From DASXUX01 sp036504595 (GTDB lineage: Bacteria; Planctomycetota; SZUA-567; H5-PLA8): a DNA stretch of 64,000 nt. How positions within the stretch are numbered: the first letter of the stretch is position 1; every line of letters begins with the position of its first letter. The stretch lies in the NCBI GenBank assembly GCA_036504595.1, contig DASXUX010000014.1, positions 186,001-250,000 on the forward strand. The letters run 5' to 3'. The notes beneath the pieces are model-generated. The model was not told the origin of the DNA, ran no database searches, and saw only the letters and a list, made by a program, of their open reading frames with translations. The translations under genes were made by a program, and so were the position numbers. Positions 8,178-20,349 of this stretch are shown piece after piece.

Positions 8178-8285
8178 GGTGGCACGCACGAGACTGGCGC
8201 GGCCTCTTGCGCCAGTCTCGTGCGTGAAAACGGCTGCACGCTTGAGTTCGCGCCAAGAGGCCGGCGCGAACACAAGCGTGCCACC
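8178..8285. repeat. Paired-hairpin element with complementary 8-nt loops
   Basis: Outer ends are GGTGGCAC (8178-8185) and GTGCCACC (8278-8285), followed by CTAC-like sequence. Hairpin 1 has a perfect 18-bp stem (8183-8200 with 8209-8226) and the loop GGCCTCTT (8201-8208). Hairpin 2 has an 18-bp stem with one mismatch (8237-8254 with 8263-8280) and the loop AAGAGGCC (8255-8262). The two loops are exact reverse complements. Similar layouts with other stem sequences are at 39859-39966, 40063-40178, 42686-42835 and 51629-51793. It lies between the cobalamin promoter and the stop of the hydrolase gene. Confidence 0.88.
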
Positions 8286-9739
8286 TACTTTCCCGTCGCG
8301 AAGAACTTAGTCACCAACGCTTCGGCCCAGCGCGAGCCGCCGAAGCCCAGGTGGCCGCCGTAGGGAATGACGGTCATCTGTGGCGGCGAAAGCTTCTTGC
8401 GGAACTCCTGAAGTTCCTGCGGATCGTTGAGCGGGTCGTCGGCGGCAACGAAAACCTGCACAAAATTCGGCGCGCCTGCCAGCAGTTCGCTCAACGTGAC
8501 GGGCGGCGTCGCGGCGCGCTTCATCTTCCAGTAGGGCTTGAGCAGCAGCAGCACGTAGTCCTGAAAGTTCCACTCCTCCACCTGGCTGGGGCGGCGTTTG
8601 GCCACGTTCAACTGGACCTTGTGCTTGCCCTTAAGCGCTTCGCGGGCGTGCTCAAACTCGGACTTGGACTTGTCCTCGCACTCTTTGGCGCATGCCTTCA
8701 TCTCTTGAGTCTGCCGGTCGAGAAGGTTCTCCAGCATTTCTTTTTCGAGTTGGCGCTGCTCGGGCTTTTCATCCCAGGCTTTCAAACGCTCGACGAGCTC
8801 CGGGTCGTAGCGGTCGATATTGCTCTTGGCCAGGCCCTGCAGATTGCCGTGGAAACAGTAGCCGATGCCCGCGCGCATCAAGGCTTCTTCCTTCGGCGAT
8901 GGCTGCGCGTTCTTGGGCGTGAATCCATCGAGAAGTTTCATCAGGTCGAGCAAGCCGAAGAACGGTTTGTCTTCGCGCGCGAACGTGTCGAGGCGCTTGG
9001 CGGCGGTCGTCATATTCAGCGGCGTGGAGAGCACCAGCACGCGGTCGAGCGGCCAGGTTTTCGCCTGTGGCTGCCGCAGCGTTTGCAGGGCCAGCAGGCC
9101 GCCGTAGCTGGTGCCCAGCAGCCGCACGCTAGTGACACATTCTTTCAGCTTCGGGCCGTCCTTGCGCTTTTCATCGAGCACCGCGTCGATCAGTTTCGCG
9201 ACAATGCGGGCCTCTTCAATGAAGTTGCCCGCGACGCCGTGGCCGGTGCAACAGTTCATGTTGTTGCGGATGATCGAATCAAAAGTGAGCACGTGACAGC
9301 CGGACTGGTACAGATAGGCCTGCCACGCGCGCGGCAGCTTTTCGGTGCAAGACTGATCGAAGCCCAGCAGCGTGACGGCCAGCGGGGCGCTTTTGCACTG
9401 CGCGAAAAGTCGGACGGTGATTTCGCCGGCAAAGCCGGTTTCATCGCAGCTCAGACGAAGCGTTTCTTCTTTGCAGGGCGGCTGGCGCTTCTTGAAGCTT
9501 TCATAATTGATCGTTGAGACAAGGCCGTTGCTGTTGAGCTTTCCGCTTTTTGAAACCTTCGTTTCGACTTCATCCATTAGATCCGGCAGATCGGCAAGCT
9601 GAATGGGCTTGAAACCCGGAACATCCGGCAGATCGACGCGATCGACGAGCGCATTCGCTTCGAATGCCTTCGAGCCGATGGCTGACACGCAACAAATCAC
9701 AACCAGCGCCAATCTGGCGCTAACGAAGTTCTTAAGCAT
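8285..9739 (-). CDS. Secreted alpha/beta hydrolase, YheT-like
   Basis: A 484-residue protein with an N-terminal signal sequence (hydrophobic ALVVICCVSAIG). The nucleophile elbow is GTSYGG near residue 213. A likely acid lies in VAADDPLND and the base in YGGHLGFGG; GGHLGF is typical of the YheT/Eip1-like esterase group. A charged, Lys/Glu-rich helical insert lies around residues 310-385, and eight or more cysteines suggest disulfides outside the cytoplasm. The ATG follows GGGGGG. The substrate is not predictable. The TAG stop lies at the edge of the paired-hairpin element, so the last codons may have been set by that insertion. Confidence 0.7.
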   Translation of the reverse strand: MLKNFVSARLALVVICCVSAIGSKAFEANALVDRVDLPDVPGFKPIQLADLPDLMDEVETKVSKSGKLNSNGLVSTINYESFKKRQPPCKEETLRLSCDETGFAGEITVRLFAQCKSAPLAVTLLGFDQSCTEKLPRAWQAYLYQSGCHVLTFDSIIRNNMNCCTGHGVAGNFIEEARIVAKLIDAVLDEKRKDGPKLKECVTSVRLLGTSYGGLLALQTLRQPQAKTWPLDRVLVLSTPLNMTTAAKRLDTFAREDKPFFGLLDLMKLLDGFTPKNAQPSPKEEALMRAGIGYCFHGNLQGLAKSNIDRYDPELVERLKAWDEKPEQRQLEKEMLENLLDRQTQEMKACAKECEDKSKSEFEHAREALKGKHKVQLNVAKRRPSQVEEWNFQDYVLLLLKPYWKMKRAATPPVTLSELLAGAPNFVQVFVAADDPLNDPQELQEFRKKLSPPQMTVIPYGGHLGFGGSRWAEALVTKFFATGK

Positions 9740-9826
9740 TGGCCCCCCAAAGGCGTCGTTCTTACTTTCGAGAACAATTCAGATACCATTTTTAGCTGGT
9801 GATTGCGAATGAATTCGGTGGGGTTT

Positions 9827-9955
9827 GCCACAGAGTTCACAGAGAACAGAGAGTTTTTTCTGCGGGAGATTACGAAAGGGACCAAGTGGGAATATTGGGA
9901 ATATGAGATGATTCGCGGAGGCCAAATCGCACTGCTGGCGTGCCAGCAGTAGCAC
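9827..9955. repeat. CACAGAG units and a GCTGG palindrome between genes
   Basis: CACAGAG-type units occur at 9827-9855. A palindrome, CACTGCTGG with CCAGCAGT followed by AGCAC, lies at 9929-9955 and resembles the palindromes at 18433-18460 and 26687-26711. No gene is supported in 9740-9975. Confidence 0.6.
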
Positions 9956-9975
9956 ACGCGCGGTCGCGGTTCTGA

Positions 9976-10881
9976 TTACTTGTACATCAGCGGGGAGTCT
10001 TTTTGCTGGCTGAGGATCACTTCGGCGGCGCCGATGGGGACTTCCACATTCATCTTCAGCGGAATGCCGGTCAGAATGTCGATCCAGATCTGCATGCGGC
10101 CTTTGCGCTCGAACAGGCCTTTGAACTCCGCTTCGGGCTCGATGAGGATGCACTCGCGGTCCTTGAATCCCGCGGCGCTTTGCAGGCTTCGGCCTTTCAC
10201 CACCAGGCGCGTGTTCCACACACGGCGATCGGCGCAGATCGGCAGCACGATCGATTCCAAGTTCTTCAGGTCCAGCGAGCGCATGTAATAGACCGCAGCC
10301 AGCGGATCGAGCACCTTGGTCGTCAGCGGAAGCTTGTGCTGGCGCCACTGGTCGCCGCGAAGGCGTTCGTAGAGCGCCTCCATGGTGCCAATTTCATAGT
10401 TGGTCGAGATCTTCTCTTCCGTCTTGACTTCGCCCTCGCGCTTATCCATATAGAAGAAGCGACTGAATCCGCCTTTCACGTCGATGACTGACTTGGCGGT
10501 GTCCCGAACGTCGTAAAACAGCGAAACCGCTCGATTGGAGCGCGTTTCAAGCACCACGGTCCACGACAGCGGGCCGTCCTCATTTCCGTGCGGAGTTTCC
10601 TTGCGCACCTCCAACATGGCTTTGCCGGCCGGCACGCCGCTCACCCGTATTTCGTAAATGAGCTGTTCGCCCGCGCGCAATTTCAGAGCTGCCGGCGCCA
10701 GTTCGGGCGTTTCAGCGGGGCGCTCGATGCGGCCTTGCTTGTTGCGTTCACCGGGCACTTTGGAGCGATCAGGGTCGGCGGGTATGCTTTCGGCGTGCGC
10801 CACCAAAGCGCTGAGCAGAAACGCCACAACGCCGGCGCTGCACAGCGCGTTGAAACGAGGGCACGAGTGTTGCCGTTGCAT
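9976..10881 (-). CDS. Secreted DUF3108 protein
   Basis: A 301-residue protein with a signal peptide (ALCSAGVVAFLLSALVAHA). The body fits DUF3108: LRAGEQLIYEIRVSGVPAGK at the start of the domain, VLDPLAAVYYMRSL in the middle, and GRMQIWIDILTGIPLKM near the C-terminus. Such proteins are predicted periplasmic beta-barrel-like lipid-binding folds of unknown role. The start at 10881 is an ATG with a weak GGCAGA upstream; the longer frame begins with a TTG at 10902. The gene lies alone, so neighbours give no clue. Confidence 0.75.
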   Translation of the reverse strand: MQRQHSCPRFNALCSAGVVAFLLSALVAHAESIPADPDRSKVPGERNKQGRIERPAETPELAPAALKLRAGEQLIYEIRVSGVPAGKAMLEVRKETPHGNEDGPLSWTVVLETRSNRAVSLFYDVRDTAKSVIDVKGGFSRFFYMDKREGEVKTEEKISTNYEIGTMEALYERLRGDQWRQHKLPLTTKVLDPLAAVYYMRSLDLKNLESIVLPICADRRVWNTRLVVKGRSLQSAAGFKDRECILIEPEAEFKGLFERKGRMQIWIDILTGIPLKMNVEVPIGAAEVILSQQKDSPLMYK

Positions 10882-11032
10882 TCTGCCGACAGGACGTGTC
10901 AAACCGGCGTACCTTCAGAGTTTCGCGGTAATCCACGCGCCCCACGCGCGCAGAAAGAAAGGAAGTCAGGCAATCGCCAGCAGCTTACGTGGGGCTTACG
11001 GGAGAGTCAAGTTTAGGCGGAAAAGGGGTTAG

Positions 11033-11869
11033 CTAAGGCTCCAGCTTCAGGGTCTCAGGTTGAGCCGCGCGATTGGGCCGCGGCGCGAGATAGGTTCGCA
11101 CGGGCTTCAGCAGCTTGCGCAGCGGCACGAAGGAAACTTGGGCATCCTCCACGCTGACAACGCAGGGCAGCGAGAGCGGCATGAAGCTGCCGGTGTTGAA
11201 CACTTCCAGGTCGCCGAAATTCCAACGTCCCGCGCGATGCGAATGGCCGATCACCACGTGCCGGACGGGCTGTGGGTAAGTTCTGGCCAGCGCAGCGGCT
11301 AATCCTGGGACGCGCCACCAGTACAAGAACACGTCAAAAGGTTTTCGCGGCGGAACCAGGATCGTCGCAATGTAGCCGAACGTGCTGCGGGGCTCTTTGA
11401 TTTGCGGGTTTTCGCGCAGGAATCGCGCCTGCACCTTTCGATACGCGGCAACCAGATCGAGAAAGTTCTCTGGCCGTCTGCCGATCTCCTGCCAATGCTG
11501 CTGCAGCATGACGCGCAGATCCTGATCGGATTTGCGCGTGGGATGCGTGCAATCCGTCAGACAGTCACCGTGAAAAACCAGCGTCTGCGAGGACTCCAGA
11601 TAGATGTGAGAGGTATTGCTGATCGCCGGATCGTGGTTGCCCGAAATCAAAATGGGGTCCGCACCGCCGCAGCGGCATGCATCGGTGACCTGTTGCAGCA
11701 AGCGTTCCGCGCGCGGTTCGCACGCGGGAGCTTCGTAACGGTCCAGTGTATCGCCGTTCAGGATCACCTGATCATAATCGCGGGATAGCGACCGGATGCG
11801 TTCAAGCAGAGCGTCTACCTTCGAGGTGCTGATGCCGAAATGCAGGTCCGACAAGATCAGTGTTTTCAT
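11033..11869 (-). CDS. Metallophosphoesterase (calcineurin-like, LpxH/UshA-type fold)
   Basis: A 278-residue protein with the full metal-binding series: SDLHFG at residues 7-12, NGDTLD, SGNHD, HGD and GHSHRAG. These are the motifs of the calcineurin-like phosphoesterase family. The layout without a signal peptide resembles UDP-2,3-diacylglucosamine hydrolase relatives, but the residues that would prove LpxH are not clear, so the substrate is left open. It is divergent from the DUF2721 gene across a 360-bp gap. Confidence 0.8.
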   Translation of the reverse strand: MKTLILSDLHFGISTSKVDALLERIRSLSRDYDQVILNGDTLDRYEAPACEPRAERLLQQVTDACRCGGADPILISGNHDPAISNTSHIYLESSQTLVFHGDCLTDCTHPTRKSDQDLRVMLQQHWQEIGRRPENFLDLVAAYRKVQARFLRENPQIKEPRSTFGYIATILVPPRKPFDVFLYWWRVPGLAAALARTYPQPVRHVVIGHSHRAGRWNFGDLEVFNTGSFMPLSLPCVVSVEDAQVSFVPLRKLLKPVRTYLAPRPNRAAQPETLKLEP

Positions 11870-12231
11870 CGTGCGTCCGAAAGGGCCAGCGTTATTTTGA
11901 AAGACTGCCGGCAGCTCACGCCGCGCAGAACAAACCCGCGTCGGACGTGCCTTGGAGGCAGGCTACCGCCTCGCTTTAGCAAACGCAAAACCATGTTGGG
12001 GAGTGGTGGTCTGGTCGTCTGGTAGTCTGGTCGAACGGGTCCGCCGCGCTGGTTTCTTTGGGCTTGCCGTGAATTGCGTGGTGAGTATCATCTTTAGCGT
12101 AGCCGCAGACCGGACGACTGAATTCTGGCTGCGGGATTCCCGGCAACTACGCCCCCATGGATCCTCGACTGCGGCCACTGCGGGATCTGATGCCGCAGAA
12201 GATTTGTCGTATTGGCCAACTGAGCGTGAAG
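11870..12231. other. Intergenic region with octamer repeat
   Basis: A divergent gap between the metallophosphoesterase and the DUF2721 gene. GTCTGGTC-type 8-nt units are repeated at 12006-12034. No small gene or RNA is supported; in-frame starts of the downstream gene exist at 12157 and 12190. Confidence 0.5.
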
Positions 12232-12783
12232 ATGAGCGCACCGGTCGAAAACATGTCGCAGATTATCGGCGCATCCGTGCTGCCGGTGGCATTGATCTCC
12301 GCATCCGGATTGCTGTGTCTGGCGTTCTACAACCGGCTACTGGCGATCACGATGCGGCTGCGCTCATTTCAACGCGAGCGCTTTCAGGAACAGGAGTTCC
12401 TGATGAACCATGCCGATAAGCGCGAAACGGATGTCCGCATTCTGCAACGGCACCAGGGATTTTTGCGGGCGCTCCAGGTGCAGTGCGGACAGTTAATCGA
12501 ACGCGCTCGCGCCCTGCGGCGCTGCCTGCTTTCGCTGCTGGCGTGCGTGGCCTTGCTCGTGCCCAGTTCGCTGGCCATGGGACTGAGCGTGCTCTGGCCA
12601 TTGGCGGCGTATGCCGCCGTGCCGCTTTTTGCCAGCGGTGTGGTTCTCCTGTTTATCGGGGTCTGCTTTGCCATTTATGAACTGCAATTATCGGTGGCTC
12701 CGATAGAACTTGAGCAAGAATTTATTGAGCGGCTGGAGAAGGATTTCGAGGATGCGAACGGCAGCCATTCGACAGGCGTGTAA
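12232..12783 (+). CDS. DUF2721 membrane protein
   Basis: A 183-residue protein. The N-terminal segment LPVALISASGLLCLAFYNRL and the following amphipathic Arg-rich stretch RLLAITMRLRSFQRERFQE match DUF2721, after which come two further hydrophobic segments (about residues 95-120 and 125-150) and an acidic C-terminus. The start was set at 12232 by similarity to the family; ATGs at 12157 and 12190 are also open. Function is unknown. The end overlaps the GH16 gene by 32 nt, so the two are probably co-transcribed. Confidence 0.75.
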   Translation: MSAPVENMSQIIGASVLPVALISASGLLCLAFYNRLLAITMRLRSFQRERFQEQEFLMNHADKRETDVRILQRHQGFLRALQVQCGQLIERARALRRCLLSLLACVALLVPSSLAMGLSVLWPLAAYAAVPLFASGVVLLFIGVCFAIYELQLSVAPIELEQEFIERLEKDFEDANGSHSTGV

Positions 12784-13531
12784 ACACGCCGCGCTAATTT
12801 TTCTGTGCTCCGTTTTCGGCGCAACCCTGGCGGCGGCCGATGCTGCTGCGGTCCAACCGAAGCTGGAAAAAGAAGCCAGCCAATGGGAACTCACCTTCCA
12901 CGATGAGTTTGACGAAGAGAAACTCGACACACGGGTCTGGGATGTCGAGTCGGCAGCGCCGGGGCACATTCAATCCAGCCGCTGGCCAGAGAACGTGCAG
13001 GTGGGCGGCGGGATCTGCCGTTTCCTGACGAAGAAGGAGCAGCGCGGCGGCAAAGACTGGACGACGGCAAGCATTTGGACGCACAGCTTCAAGCAGCAGT
13101 ACGGTTATTTTGAGGCGCGCATGAAAATCGGTGCGGCCAGCGGATTGAATAATGCGTTCTGGCTGATGACGCGCAACAAGAAGACCGACCCTGTACATTT
13201 TGAAATCGATATCTGCGAAGCGCACTACCCGGACAAAGTGCCGATGAACCTGCACAATTGGGCCGGCGAGCACTGGGCGAAATCCGAGACATGGAAGGCG
13301 CCTGAAGACCTGAGCAAAGAGTTCCACGTTTACGGGCTGGAGTGGACGGAATCCGAACTCATCTGGACCTTTGACGGCAAACCCATCCGACACCTGAAGC
13401 ACACGATCTGCAAGGATGCCGCGCCGGTGCGGTTGAGCACCGCGGTATTCCCCTGGGCCGGCAAGGTCAGCGACGCGCTCGATGGCACCAGCATGGATGT
13501 CGATTGGGTGCGCGTATATAAACGCAGATAA
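12752..13531 (+). CDS. Secreted GH16-family beta-glucanase-like hydrolase
   Basis: A 259-residue protein with a signal peptide (ALIFLCSVFGATLAAA). The family 16 catalytic motif appears as FEIDICE near residues 150-155, carrying the nucleophile and acid/base glutamates. WELTFHDEFD at the domain start, YGYFEARMKIG and the C-terminal MDVDWVRVYKRR are also typical. It likely cleaves beta-1,3 or beta-1,4 glucans or galactans; the sequence does not say which. The ATG at 12752 lies inside the end of the DUF2721 gene, with AAGGA 8 nt upstream. Confidence 0.88.
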   Translation: MRTAAIRQACKHAALIFLCSVFGATLAAADAAAVQPKLEKEASQWELTFHDEFDEEKLDTRVWDVESAAPGHIQSSRWPENVQVGGGICRFLTKKEQRGGKDWTTASIWTHSFKQQYGYFEARMKIGAASGLNNAFWLMTRNKKTDPVHFEIDICEAHYPDKVPMNLHNWAGEHWAKSETWKAPEDLSKEFHVYGLEWTESELIWTFDGKPIRHLKHTICKDAAPVRLSTAVFPWAGKVSDALDGTSMDVDWVRVYKRR

Positions 13532-13639
13532 ACTCGTTAACCTTTCTCCATCTTTTTCTCCGCGAGCAAAAAAGCTTTGACGGGACACTCTGGGGTGCTT
13601 ATAGCAACTCGTGGCGAAGGGGTATGGGAAGGCGGAACG

Positions 13640-14044
13640 ATGCCACGTTTGTTGCTTAGGTCGGGAGTGTACGCGGGAAAAAGCCTGAGCATTCCCGTGC
13701 CCAAAACAGTCACGGTCGGCCGCGGACAGGACGTAGAACTCTCCTTTCCAGACGAAAAGCTTTCGCGACAACACTGCCAGTTTTTCTTTAAGGACACCGC
13801 CTGCTACGTAAAGGACTTGAGCAGCCGCAACGGCACTTACGTCAATGGAACGCGCATCGAAAGCGAGACGCTGCTGAACGATTTCGACCGTGTTGTCATC
13901 GGCGATGTGGAGATGGAGTTTCAAAACGAAGATAAGACGCCGCACACCGGCGATCTGTTCTTAACCGAAGACGTGATGGGAACGCTGGGGCAGCGCGCCA
14001 AACCCGGCGAGACTCAATTCGTCCCGCGCGCCAAGCACCCGTAA
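13640..14044 (+). CDS. FHA domain protein
   Basis: A 134-residue cytoplasmic protein that is almost all one forkhead-associated domain: VGRGQD, LSRQHCQF and DLSSRNGTYVNG are the phosphothreonine-binding motifs. The C-terminal 35 residues are polar. It follows GGAAGG at good spacing; a longer frame starts at 13577. FHA proteins bind phosphothreonine on partner proteins, but no kinase or phosphatase is next to it, so the partner is unknown. Confidence 0.87.
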   Translation: MPRLLLRSGVYAGKSLSIPVPKTVTVGRGQDVELSFPDEKLSRQHCQFFFKDTACYVKDLSSRNGTYVNGTRIESETLLNDFDRVVIGDVEMEFQNEDKTPHTGDLFLTEDVMGTLGQRAKPGETQFVPRAKHP

Positions 14045-14228
14045 GCGCTGCATGATTCCGCGACTATAATCAGGCAACATTCGCTATAAACGCGCGTGAT
14101 CCACGATTTTTTCCAAAATGAAAGCGAGTGCGGTAGGAAACGCCCCTTCTCTGCCAGTCTGCACAACCAGACGAACACACACTTTTGCGCCGCGTATATC
14201 GGCGTACAGGGCAGCGAATGGAGGCAAC

Positions 14229-17200
14229 ATGCTTTGTTCCATCAGCAGACTGCTCGTCGTCTTTGTTTGCACGTGCTGCATAGCCCGAGTTTCATTCGGC
14301 GCGACCTATTACGTGGCTCCGACCGGAAATGATGCGAATGCCGGCACGCAGGCCAGCCCGTTCCGCGAAATACGCAAGGGGATCGCGGTTGTTCGGGCGG
14401 GTGATACTGTCCTGGTCGCAGACGGCAGCTACAAAGGTTTCGATATCACGAGCATGAACGGATCGTCGAGCGCCTGGATTGCGATCCGCGCTCAAGGCGG
14501 CAACGCCGTCGTGAACGTGACGACCGACCGCTACGATAACCGCGACACGATGTACGTCGGTTCCTCCTCGTACATCCTGCTGGACGGACTGCGCGCTTTC
14601 AACGCGAACCGCGCCGCCGTGCGCGTGACCGTTTCCAACCATGTCACGGTCAGAAACGGCGTCTATGGCAACAACACGACCTGGGGCATCTTCACCGATT
14701 TCTCCGACGATCTGCTGCTCGAAAACAACGAATGTTTCGGCAGCAAACAGCAGCACGGCATTTACGTTTCAAATACCTGCGTGCGACCGACGGTGCGAGG
14801 CAACCGCATCCACGACAATGCGTCGGCCGGACTACACATGAACGGCGATGCGAGCATGGGCGGGATCGGCATCATTACCGGCGCGCTGGTCGAAAAGAAC
14901 ATCATCTACAGCAATGGCGTCACCGGCGCGGCGGCGATCAACATGGACGGCGTGCAGGATTCCATCGTGCGCTGCAATGTGCTGTACAACAACCACGCCA
15001 CCGGCATCTGCGGCTTCCGCATCAACGCGGCTCAAGGGCCGAAAGGACTGACGATCTACAACAACACCGTGGATATGGCGTCGGACGGCCGCTGGGCGCT
15101 GCGGATCAGCGAAAGCGTCGGCATGAACACCGTCCGTAACAACATTCTCAATACTCGTAACACCGGCCGAGGGGGCCTGTGCACCGCCACGACAGCGGAC
15201 ATGGCCAATGTGGACAGCGATTTCAACATCATGGACAAAGTCACGGCGGATGACAATGTGACCTGCACCATTGTCACGCTCGCACAATGGCAAGCCCTGG
15301 GGCATGAACTGCACTCCCTGTCGGCGAGCAATACGAGCCTGTACGTCAATCTTTCGGCCGCCGATTACCATCTGCTGAGCAACGCGCCGGCGATCAACCG
15401 CGGTTACGATGGCATCATCAGCGCAGGCGAGACTGATCGCGACGGCAACCCGCGCATATCCGGCTCGCATGTGGACATTGGCGCGTATGAGTACGCATCG
15501 GCGGCGGATACGACGGCGCCGGTCATCTCCGGCGTCGCGGCGTCAGGCATCACAGCCTCGGGCGCGAGCGTGACGTGGACCACCAACGAAAACAGCGACT
15601 CGCAGGTCGATTACGGCACCAGCACATCCTACGGGACGTCAACGGCGCTGAACACGAGCCTGGTTACGGCGCATGCGGCGAGTTTGAGCGGACTGGCGGC
15701 GGGGACGCTTTATCACTATCGCGTCAAATCTCGCGACGCAGCGGGCAACCTGGCGGCGTCCGCAGACTTCACCTTCACGACGGCGGCAGCGAGCACGCTG
15801 GGAAGTGGCACGGGTTTGAGCGGCGCGTACTTCGCCGGCATCACCCTGAGCGGCACGCCGGTGACGCGAACGGATCCAACGATCAACTTCGTCTGGAACG
15901 GCGCCTCGCCGATCAGCGGCATCAGCGGGACCAATTTCAGCGTGCGCTGGACAGGCCAGGTGCAGGCGCAGTTTTCGGAGACCTACACGTTCTATACCAG
16001 CAGTGACGACGGCGTGCGGCTGTACGTCAACGGGCAAAAGCTCATCGATAACTGGACCTATCACGCCACGACTGAAAACAGCGGCAGCATCGCCTTGACG
16101 GCCGGCCAGAAGTACGCGATCACGCTCGAATACTTCCAGGCCACGGGCGGATCGGTGATGAAGCTGTCCTGGGCCAGCCCATCGACGGGAAAGACGATCG
16201 TTCCCCAGAGCCAGCTCTATCCGGCAACGCCGAGCCCCGTTGTTACCGGGTCGGGGACGGGTCTGCTGGGATCCTACTTCAACAACGTCTATCTCAGCGG
16301 CACGGCGATCACGCGCACGGATCCGACGGTGAATTTCGTCTGGACCGGCAGTTCGCCGATTGCAGGTTTGTCGTCAACGAACTTCAGCGTGCGCTGGACC
16401 GGTTATGTGCTGCCGCAATACAGCGAGACGTACACCTTCTACACACAAAGCGACGATGGCGTGCGGCTGTACGTCAACGGGCAGAAGCTCATCGATAACT
16501 GGACAAATCACGGCTCGACGCAGAACAGCGGCACGATCGCTCTGGCGGCCGGGACGAGGTACACCGTCCAGCTTGACTATTTCCAGGGCGCTTACGATTC
16601 GATCATTCAGCTTTCCTGGGCGAGCGCCTCAACGCCCAAAGCCGTCGTCCCGCAGACGCAGCTCTACCCGCAGCTCACCGCGGCTATTGCGGCGATGCAT
16701 TCGCCCCTTCAGCCCGTTCAAAATGCGCCGCAGATCGACTCCGAAGCATGGGCTGATCCAGCGCTGGTCGCGGTTGGCGAGCAGACTCAGCTTTCTGTTG
16801 CAGCCAGCGATCCATTAGGCGGAACGCTGGCGTATACCTGGACGATGCTTACGGGTCCGCGGCAGGCGACTTTCGCACCGGACGCGGCCGAGGCAAGCGT
16901 GAACGCGAGCTTTGACGCGGCGGGCACATACACGCTGCAAGTCACTGTCGCGAATGCTGAAGGCAGCGCGACTTCAACCACAGACGTGCAGGTCAACGGC
17001 GCTGGCGGAGCGACCCCCGGCACAATGACCGTGCAGATGCTGAAGGTGCTGACGACGACGGCGAAGGCATCAGCCGACGCGCTGCAATTCGTCGCCACGA
17101 TTCCCGGCCCGGTGACTAGCGTCGCCGGGGCGGCGGTGACGATCGATGTCGCCGGAGTGCAGCGCACGTTTTCACTGGATGCAGGCAGACGCTACCGCAG

Positions 17201-17453
17201 TAGCAGCGCGTATTGTCTACTGCGCGTGGATTCCACCACGAACGCGGCGACGGTCGTGGTGCGGCTATCGCGCGGGCAGTGGCCAGACGTGTGGCAGAGC
17301 CTTGGCGTGACGACGGACACAAACTCGGCGATGCTGACCGTGCCGGTGACGGTCACCATCGGCGCGCAAAGCTTCAGCACGACCAAGCAGGTGCAGTTCA
17401 AGAGTGCGCGGGCGATGCGGTTTCAGGCGATGGGGATGGCGCGCGAGCGGTGA
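14229..17453 (+). CDS. Large secreted beta-helix / FN3 / tandem PA14 / PKD-like surface protein
   Basis: A 1074-residue protein starting at an ATG after GGAGG, with a signal peptide (LLVVFVCTCCIARVSFG). In order: a DUF1565/right-handed parallel beta-helix region (about residues 22-410, beginning ATYYVAPTGNDANAGTQASP), an FN3-like module (about 425-520), two PA14 modules (about 525-665 and 675-815), a PKD-like module (about 845-920) and an unassigned C-terminal module. PA14 modules bind carbohydrate in many secreted glycosidases; beta-helices of this type occur in polysaccharide lyases and epimerases. No catalytic residues can be assigned, so adhesion or glycan processing are both possible. 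The two PA14 units share long near-identical DNA stretches, showing recent duplication. Confidence 0.82.
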   Translation: MLCSISRLLVVFVCTCCIARVSFGATYYVAPTGNDANAGTQASPFREIRKGIAVVRAGDTVLVADGSYKGFDITSMNGSSSAWIAIRAQGGNAVVNVTTDRYDNRDTMYVGSSSYILLDGLRAFNANRAAVRVTVSNHVTVRNGVYGNNTTWGIFTDFSDDLLLENNECFGSKQQHGIYVSNTCVRPTVRGNRIHDNASAGLHMNGDASMGGIGIITGALVEKNIIYSNGVTGAAAINMDGVQDSIVRCNVLYNNHATGICGFRINAAQGPKGLTIYNNTVDMASDGRWALRISESVGMNTVRNNILNTRNTGRGGLCTATTADMANVDSDFNIMDKVTADDNVTCTIVTLAQWQALGHELHSLSASNTSLYVNLSAADYHLLSNAPAINRGYDGIISAGETDRDGNPRISGSHVDIGAYEYASAADTTAPVISGVAASGITASGASVTWTTNENSDSQVDYGTSTSYGTSTALNTSLVTAHAASLSGLAAGTLYHYRVKSRDAAGNLAASADFTFTTAAASTLGSGTGLSGAYFAGITLSGTPVTRTDPTINFVWNGASPISGISGTNFSVRWTGQVQAQFSETYTFYTSSDDGVRLYVNGQKLIDNWTYHATTENSGSIALTAGQKYAITLEYFQATGGSVMKLSWASPSTGKTIVPQSQLYPATPSPVVTGSGTGLLGSYFNNVYLSGTAITRTDPTVNFVWTGSSPIAGLSSTNFSVRWTGYVLPQYSETYTFYTQSDDGVRLYVNGQKLIDNWTNHGSTQNSGTIALAAGTRYTVQLDYFQGAYDSIIQLSWASASTPKAVVPQTQLYPQLTAAIAAMHSPLQPVQNAPQIDSEAWADPALVAVGEQTQLSVAASDPLGGTLAYTWTMLTGPRQATFAPDAAEASVNASFDAAGTYTLQVTVANAEGSATSTTDVQVNGAGGATPGTMTVQMLKVLTTTAKASADALQFVATIPGPVTSVAGAAVTIDVAGVQRTFSLDAGRRYRSSSAYCLLRVDSTTNAATVVVRLSRGQWPDVWQSLGVTTDTNSAMLTVPVTVTIGAQSFSTTKQVQFKSARAMRFQAMGMARER

Positions 17454-17468
17454 TGACGAGCGCCGGCG

Positions 17469-20279
<2,811 letters not shown>

Positions 20280-20349
20280 GTAGATCTCCTGAGACGCAAT
20301 GGGGCGACGGCAGTTTCACCGATGCCGCCACAGCGCGCTACTCGGTTCT

